From contig JAVSML010000039.1 in NCBI GenBank assembly GCA_038503035.1, forward strand, positions 744,001 to 808,000: a stretch of DNA of 64,000 bases, read 5' to 3'. The position numbers and the translations under genes are program-made. The first letter of the stretch is position 1. Every line of letters starts with the position of its first letter. The DNA comes from Crocodylus rhombifer (taxonomy: Eukaryota > Chordata > Crocodylia > Crocodylidae). This document shows, piece after piece, positions 58,426 through 64,000 of this stretch. A model generated the notes under the pieces. It searched no databases. It was not told the DNA's origin and saw nothing but the letters and a program-made list of their open reading frames with translations.

Positions 58426-58845
58426 CTAAGTAATAAAGTTCTGGCAGGAGTATTATTACAGAAGTAAATTAGAGAGAATGATGAGTTATCCGTCAGCACC
58501 TATAAGAAATACATGAACAGAAAAATTGTGTTTTCACAGACAGGTGATTTGTATTTGGGAGGGAAAGCATATGCTGAAGGTCCTTTGTCCCCAATAATAA
58601 AACCTCATTGGAGCATCTAAAAATGATGGGCAAATTTCCCAACACAAAAGGGTGGAACACAGTTAACTATTTTGGATTTTTGAGATGAATAAAGATGGAT
58701 CGATTACTGGATTGGACATTAAGGGTTGTCTCAAGGTTAGTGATCATGATTATATTACATTCAATATGGCACGCAGGGGACACTCTCAATGAACTATGCA
58801 CATACTTTCTGCTTTAAAAGAGCTAAATTCCCATACCTTAAAATC

Positions 58846-59409
58846 TACAGGCAGTCCTTGGACTTATGACACAATTGGTTCCTGAAAAGCGTCTCAAGTT
58901 GAGACGTTGTAACTCGGAACCGATTTTCCTACAGGAAACGATAAATGAGGGATTGGTTCCTGAACCAAGACCCAAGACCCTGTTTTCATATAACCCAGAA
59001 TGTTGCACTCAATCAATTATAGATAATTAGTATAGCTACATTAATATATTTATATTGTAAATAGCAATCATATTGATTTGGAAGGACTTCTTTGAGGTGA
59101 CTTTGCTGGACTTGGGCTTCTGGTTGGACTTTTTGAAGGGTTCTTCACAGGAGTCTTCTCAGGAGTCTTGGATGCAGGTTTTTCTGGAGTCTTGTCTGCT
59201 TTCTTAAAGAAAGTGTCCAAGGAAGTTTGGACAGATGTTCTCCAGGGAGATGGGCGACACAGCGAACTTGTTTACTGATGTGGCGTCACGTCTGATCAAG
59301 TGTTGTATAGTAAAAACTGACATCAGAAAGTTGAAACAGTGACAATTTATAAATGTTGTAAGTGTGAGAGGTTGTACCTTGAAATGTTGTAAGTTGAGGA
59401 CTGCCTGTA
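58846..59409 (-). mobile_element. Tigger/pogo-like DNA transposon remnant, 564 bp
   Basis: The left end TACAGGCAGTCCTTGGACTT and the right end (minus strand) TACAGGCAGTCCTCAACTTA form long terminal inverted repeats beginning at TA, the mariner-type target. The CAGGCA.TCCTC start resembles the Tigger group. The inside retains the last part of a minus-strand transposase frame (59068-59250), so it is an internally deleted copy. Confidence 0.75.
59068..59250 (-). pseudogene. C-terminal tail of a pogo/Tigger-like transposase
   Basis: The minus frame reads RPSPWRTSVQTSLDTFFKKA, then a Lys/Pro/Ser-rich tail with repeated KTPEK and KSP/RSP phrases, ending SKSI and a tga at 59068-59070. QTSLDTFF (59206-59229) fits the PCNA-binding PIP-box pattern Q-x-x-L-x-x-F-F. 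Pogo transposase is known to bind PCNA through such a C-terminal motif. A frame change appears just upstream of RPSPW, and the catalytic domain is absent. Confidence 0.65.
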
Positions 59410-59925
59410 TGAGTAAATATGATAAAGAAAAATTTTAGACAGAAATATATGACTATAGATGTCTTTAGGAAGAAAGTTTGCATAATCAAAGACTGATTTT
59501 GCCTAAGAGCTTATTCTAATTCCATAGGATAAACAGAAGTTAGAAATACAACATTTTATCTACAGGTGGAAAAAGGTAAATAAATAGGAATCAATACCAA
59601 TTACAGATTAGGGATTGTACACAATTGATAAAAGAAACTTCTATAGCCAGCAGAGCTAAGGATAATAAAGAAGATATATAGGAACAAGTACTCCTAGCAA
59701 TTGGATAGGTTCATTTCCAGATAGTGATGGTAAAACTGTTAATAATAATGCAAGAAGACAAAAGTGTTCAAAACATTTGAATTAATGGTTCAATTTTTGT
59801 ATTTGGGAAGAAGCAGGATGCTGTGCTTGCATCACACAATAAAAGTACTTTGCAATCCAATAATAACCAATGAGGTGGTTAAATAACACCTATCTGAGAT
59901 GCATTATTATAAATCAGAAGACCCA
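59410..59925. other. unassigned stretch, possibly worn CR1 5' part
   Basis: AT-rich. The last 100-200 bases may belong to the CR1 copy that is recognisable from about 59930. No gene. Confidence 0.35.
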
Positions 59926-59929
59926 AAGA

Positions 59930-60530
59930 ACATGTACTCAAGAGCCTTTAAAGATCTGGCTGAGGAAATTTCTATCCCCCATTCTTTCCACCTTATTGAA
60001 TCTTGAAATGTTTTTAAAAGATTGAAAGCATTGGCGACACATAGGGGGTGCACACAGGTGCATGTGCACCCCCTGAAATTGGCCATGCACCCCCTGAGAC
60101 TGGCTGCCGCCGATGCTGCCAGCATCAGTGAACAGTCGGCCATTGCCACTTTCCCTCACCGCTGACACTGCTGCAGCCACCTGCGGATGGTCCCTGCTAG
60201 CCTGTCCTTGCCACCAACATCTCCATGGCCGCCTGCAGAAGGTTGTGCCCCCCCAGCCTCAGGAGGCACGGGGCATTCATGGTCGGAGGCATGCTTACAT
60301 TGGCCAATATTCAAAAAAGACAAGAAAATAACTATGGACTAGTTGATCTAACATCAATCCCAAGCAAAGTAATTGAAAAGGTGAAACAGGACTCAATTAG
60401 TAAAAACTTAAATAGGATTTCAATTAATGCCAGTCAACATATAGAGTTATGGGGAGGAGAAACTGTCAGACAAACTTGCTTTCTTTTCTGATGAGATTAT
60501 TTGTTTGATAAGGCTCATAGCACTTGCTTC
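59930..60530 (+). pseudogene. CR1-type reverse-transcriptase fragment split by a MITE
   Basis: Plus-strand 'SRAFKDLAEEIS' (59940 on) fits the segment upstream of the palm in CR1-clade reverse transcriptases. After the GC-rich element, 'PIFKK'-like codons, then VDLTSIPSKVIEKVKQDSIS and NASQH (about 60310-60450) fit the conserved 'V.LTSIPGKV.E....SI......SQHGF' segment. Stops and shifts follow. The catalytic ADD box is not reached. Confidence 0.65.
60028..60275 (+). mobile_element. dispersed GC-rich element, 'TAGGGGGTGCAC' family, copy 3
   Basis: Starts near 'ggcgacacatagggggtgca', repeats 'gcaccccctgaaattggcc' and 'gcaccccctgagactggc', and ends near 'gcctcaggaggcacggggca'. It interrupts the CR1 reverse-transcriptase fragment, which shows that the family was mobile after that CR1 insertion. 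Confidence 0.65.
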
Positions 60531-60534
60531 AGTT

Positions 60535-61785
60535 TTGTAGCCTGTTTAACTTAGTATCCTAACCAACAGTAACAGTGATCAAATGGGTTTCAATCAAAGA
60601 AAGTGTGCCAGTTGCACTTTGATCCTGCAGGTGAGTAAAGGCACTAGACAGCTAGTTCCCCAGGATGCAGAGGCAACTTGCTATATGGAGGGTGTTTCTA
60701 AATGCTTTGTTCAGTTATGAAGTAAATCAAGTAGCCCCCAAGCTCTGGCTTCAGTATCCATGCCCCTCACTGACATGGATGCTGAGTGCTTTTACCTGGC
60801 TGTCTAAGTAAAATTCAGGGAACTTTGGAAGTGAACTAGATGGAAGACAGTTACAGACTGATGAATCTGGGGCACTGTTAGAAACACTACCCATTTGATT
60901 TAACATTTTAGTTAATAATAAAAAAGACCCCTAATGATGTCCACTCAGCTGGAAAGTGGGCTAAAGAATACACAGATAGTTGGAAAACCCAGAGAGTTTA
61001 GAATGAAAGTGCTCCCTACAAATTAGAGTTAGGGAAACCCACACCAGGGGAGGTCACAGCCACTGACTAAGCTCCAAAGAGGGAAACTAGCGATTTGTTG
61101 TGTTATTGCTAACTAGGATGGTCCAAATGCCCCAGGTTTGGACAGCTTGACACTGGCAGTGAGCCCCAGTAAGTGAACTTCCTTGTCTATCCAGAGGGAA
61201 GTTAGGACATTGCCTCACCAGTACAGTAGGTTAACTGGGTCACTAGGACACAGAGAGAGCGACAATGCATATGTGATTGTATTCATACTTCCAATAATTT
61301 CAGTTACACTTGTAAAGCTACAGTGGTGGAGGCCATATAAATATCAAGACTGATGATGGCAGCTTTTTATTTCAACCAGCTGCACAATGACTTGAAATGC
61401 TTCTCACAAAATTGATTTGTGAAATATGTAGCTTCCAACTTTTGTATACATGGACACTAATTTGGAACAAAAATGTAGCCTTCAGTTTGTATTAACAATA
61501 TAAACTGGCTGCTGTAATCAATAAAGTTTTGTTAAGCATTTAGCAAAGAAATCAGTAACCCAAAGAAATACATTTCCCACTAACTATTAAAAATCTCCTG
61601 TCTTTAAATTCCACATGCTATGGGAATTGTACAAAGTCCTGTGGTCTATTTGCCATTTACGTTGTTTGCATGCTATTTAAATGTTAGGTTTTGAAATGTC
61701 TGTAGTGGACTTTAGTAAAATTTGAGTCACAAAATAGATTTCTGAGCACATTTAGTTGTGTTTGGAAGGCAGATTCAATTTGGTT
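60535..61785. other. unassigned non-coding stretch
   Basis: The first part may be further worn CR1. No gene is supported. Confidence 0.4.
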
Positions 61786-61790
61786 GTCAT

Positions 61791-62102
61791 TACCGTATTT
61801 ATTTAAATCCAAGACAGCTTTGAATTTAAGTCACCCCACCCCCCACATTAGATTCCATACATGGAAAATTCTAAATTATAGTTATAAATTTGCCCCACCT
61901 GCAACTTGCCCCCTACAGTGCCTGTCCCTCCCCCCACATCTTGCTCCCCGCAACCCTCCCACCAGTGTCTGCTCCCTCCACATGCCCTCCCCTCTGTGCC
62001 TTTTGCTTCCCTGGCCACTTCTCCCCACTGCTGTCTATTCCCCACCCTGACCATGCTGAATGGGGGAAAAAAACCTCATCTTGGAACCAAGTAAATACAG
62101 TA
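61791..62102. mobile_element. short DNA element with TACCGTATTTA termini
   Basis: Left TACCGTATTTATTTAAATCC and right, on the minus strand, TACTGTATTTACTTGGTTCC form an imperfect inverted repeat of about 25 bp beginning at TA. The interior is C/T-rich and non-coding; overlapping open frames are compositional. Superfamily uncertain; a mariner-like TA target is possible. Confidence 0.65.
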
Positions 62103-62109
62103 TGTAGAA

Positions 62110-63150
62110 ATACCACTCACCAGAAAAGTATGCAAATTTACGTTTTTATTTAGGACTGCAAGCCCAGAAGATACAAGGAAATGGCTCCTTTTGCCAAAAA
62201 AAGGAAAAAAACCCTTGGGGAAAAATGGGGAAAATTAGCCAGTATTGCCAACTGATATTTTTATGTTATTTCCTTATACTTCCTTATCTCTTTATATCAA
62301 ATGTGATTTTTATCTTATATTTAAATTTTAAATGTTTGGGGGGAAAGATGCATCTTTTTGTTCAGTGTTTGTACAGCACTTACTAAAGTAGAGTCTTGGT
62401 ATGATGATAATGATGAATTTAAAATATGCATGTAGCATATAACATACGGTGTATGATATATATTATTGAGGTTTAAACAGTTTTTGTCCTTCCTAAATGC
62501 AAAGAACTGTAATGTAATTAAGCTTATGTTACAATATTTGTCACTCCTCATTTATGTTCCTTATTTTAGGTTTCCATTGCCTGTTTCATGAAGGAGAAAG
62601 CAATTATTTACAATGAGTAATATTCCCCATTCAATGAGCCTGTATGCTATAAATCCCTGTTAATGTGAAATGGGAGATTAGACTCTGGAGGAAAGTGTTG
62701 CAATATATCAATTCTTATTAATTGTCAACATCAACTTGAGAAAAAAATAAGCTAATCGGAAGATTTTTATCTCTGAATAACTTGACATATCACAGTTCTG
62801 AAATGCACACTCAAAAAGAGACATTTTCCTCGTCAATGAATCTGTTAGTGCCTCAGATAACCCACCCCCCAGGTAATTGCAATTTTCTCTAAAATTAGAA
62901 CATAATATTGCAGCATTCTAAACTATAAATATTTTTTAAACACTTTGGAGACCCAGGGGCACCTCCTCAGCTTCATAGTTCCATTAATTTCGGTTTTACC
63001 AGGACAATTCAGGCTAAGGATGTGTCCCACAAGCTTCAGCCTGTCTATTTAGCCTTGTGAAAATCCTTGTTTACACTGTATTCACAGTGAATGAAGCTGA
63101 GGTTGTGTTCTGGCAAAGCATAGTGTTACTCATTCTGAGTACAGAGATTG
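62110..63150. other. unassigned non-coding stretch
   Basis: 62350-62385 ('gtttgtacagcacttactaa') resembles the ancient repeat tail at 25815. The rest has no gene or named repeat. Confidence 0.4.
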
Positions 63151-63152
63151 AG

Positions 63153-63745
63153 CACGGGTGTCAAATCTAGGTCCCACAGGCTGGATGCAGCCCGCAGAAC
63201 AATGGGCATGTCTACCCATTGTCCTATGTCACCGTAGCAGGTGGCAATGTAGTGATCACCATGTGCTACAATGGTGATGCAGTGATCACATGAATCTACA
63301 CGTGATCAGCAGCTATTTTGCCGGAGCAGCATGCTCCCCCATTTTAGCCTGCCACTATGGTGAAGTAGAGAGGCTAAATCTAATCATGTGCCATGCGCAC
63401 AGCACAGCATGAGCAGTTACTGCATCATGCTTTAGTACAATAGGAAGTTATAAAGCACAGCGCTATAGCAACAGAACCATATGTTGACATGTAGATGCGC
63501 CCTATATTGTGCAACCTGCAGAGTTGGTAAAAGGGCTGGGAATTTGGTGGAGGGATCAGTGGAAGTGGGGTCTGCCACCTAAATGCCATGTTGGGCACAT
63601 AAGTCGGCAGCAGGGGGTAAGTGATGGCTGCATTAACCTCTCAGAAAGCTCGCCTTATTGCCACCACCTCTGCATCCATATCTGGCCTGCAAGGAGCCCT
63701 GCAGCTTGGATCTAGCCCAGAGGGTGAAGTGAGTTTGACACCCTG
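63153..63745. mobile_element. hAT-type MITE carrying a nested MITE
   Basis: Left CACGGGTGTCAAATCTAG and right, on the minus strand, CAGGGTGTCAAACTCACTTC form the outer inverted repeat. The 8-bp flanks agattgag and acatagag match at 6 of 8. The phrase 'ggctggatgcagcccgcaga' is typical of hAT relics. The left part stops at 63203 and resumes at about 63503, enclosing a second element. Confidence 0.7.
63204..63502. mobile_element. nested MITE with GGGCATGTCTAC / GTAGATGCGCCC termini
   Basis: Termini GGGCATGTCTAC and, on the minus strand, GGGCGCATCTAC differ at two or three positions. The interior 'tgatcaccatgtgctacaat' style repeats are non-coding. The termini resemble those of 18750-19188. It lies inside the outer hAT MITE and is therefore younger. 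Confidence 0.6.
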
Positions 63746-64000
63746 ACATAGAGAATGGCCCAAAGAAAAAATATTTGAGGAGATTAATTTCAGGCATTAT
63801 CTCTGGTTTCCTCTCTCTCCTTTTAATGTAAATGAAGAGTAGCACCACAGAAGAAATGGAATAACACTCACATAAAACAACTGTAAATGAGAAAAGTGGC
63901 TTCTGGAAGGCAACTGCTTTTAATGTGTGCCTCACCATGATATGCGATTCTGAATTCACACAGAAAAGCCCATTTGGCTTATTTAATTACAATTATTTCT

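Noticed and set aside
60621..60630. Good splice donor 'gcaggtgagt' suggesting an exon end
   Set aside because: The upstream sequence is a worn CR1 fragment with stops, and no acceptor-bounded open frame precedes it.
1..64000. CRISPR arrays, bacterial operons, tRNA or rRNA genes
   Set aside because: No regularly spaced direct repeats, cloverleaf genes or rRNA segments were found, and the window is vertebrate-like.

Overview
This is vertebrate nuclear DNA, most likely from a crocodilian or a closely related reptile. It has no operon-like coding density, abundant CR1 LINE tails, very many hAT-type miniature elements with 8-bp target duplications, MIR/CORE-like SINE remnants and solo LTRs. The species assignment is an inference from this repeat mix. 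I recognise no complete host gene. The only host-gene candidate is one 69-bp possible exon at 12155-12223 (+), of unknown gene. The window therefore looks like an intron or intergenic tract that has collected transposable elements over a long time.

Layout. 1-10 kb: several hAT-type short elements (679-995, 1808-2338, 3931-4247), an old CR1 tail (about 3066-3310), an unclassified repeat with a perfect 19-bp hairpin (4248-4620), and a GC-rich repeat array (about 7560-8215). 10-13.5 kb: a CA/TG-rich inverted repeat (10417-10992), a 128-bp direct duplication about 98% identical (10627 and 12726), a near-perfect 109-bp-arm hairpin (11532-11779), the candidate exon, and a hAT MITE (12862-13516). 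14-19.5 kb: MITEs and two interleaved inverted repeats (16308-17356 and 16602-18350). 20-25.8 kb: CR1 and L1-like remnants, and a perfect 24-bp inverted repeat.

26140-30070 is a nearly full-length but dead hAT element with a ZMYM1-like transposase. It sits inside, and splits, an older MIR-like SINE. 34-47 kb holds more MITEs, an almost wholly palindromic 769-bp hAT MITE (39944-40712), a solo LTR on the minus strand (41924-43181) and a CR1 reverse-transcriptase remnant (46138-47025).

49432-55011 is the most informative locus. It is a piggyBac element with both TTAA-flanked ends, three codons for the catalytic aspartates, and the C-terminal Cys-rich domain. It was later broken by an LTR (51529-53293) and by a second copy of the palindromic hAT MITE (53423-54203), which landed just after the third catalytic Asp codon. 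56.7-64 kb: a second solo LTR of the 41924 family (57459-58425), a Tigger/pogo-like remnant whose C-terminal tail contains a PCNA-box-like motif (58846-59409), a CR1 reverse-transcriptase fragment split by a MITE, and a MITE nested in another MITE at the right end.

How the parts relate: nesting and target duplications give a relative order, MIR-like SINE then hAT-ZMYM, and piggyBac then LTR and palindromic hAT MITE. Nothing here supports a working host pathway or a clearly new system. The unusual signals are the subterminal palindromes of the piggyBac, the PIP-box-like tail, the interleaved inverted repeats and the long hairpins.
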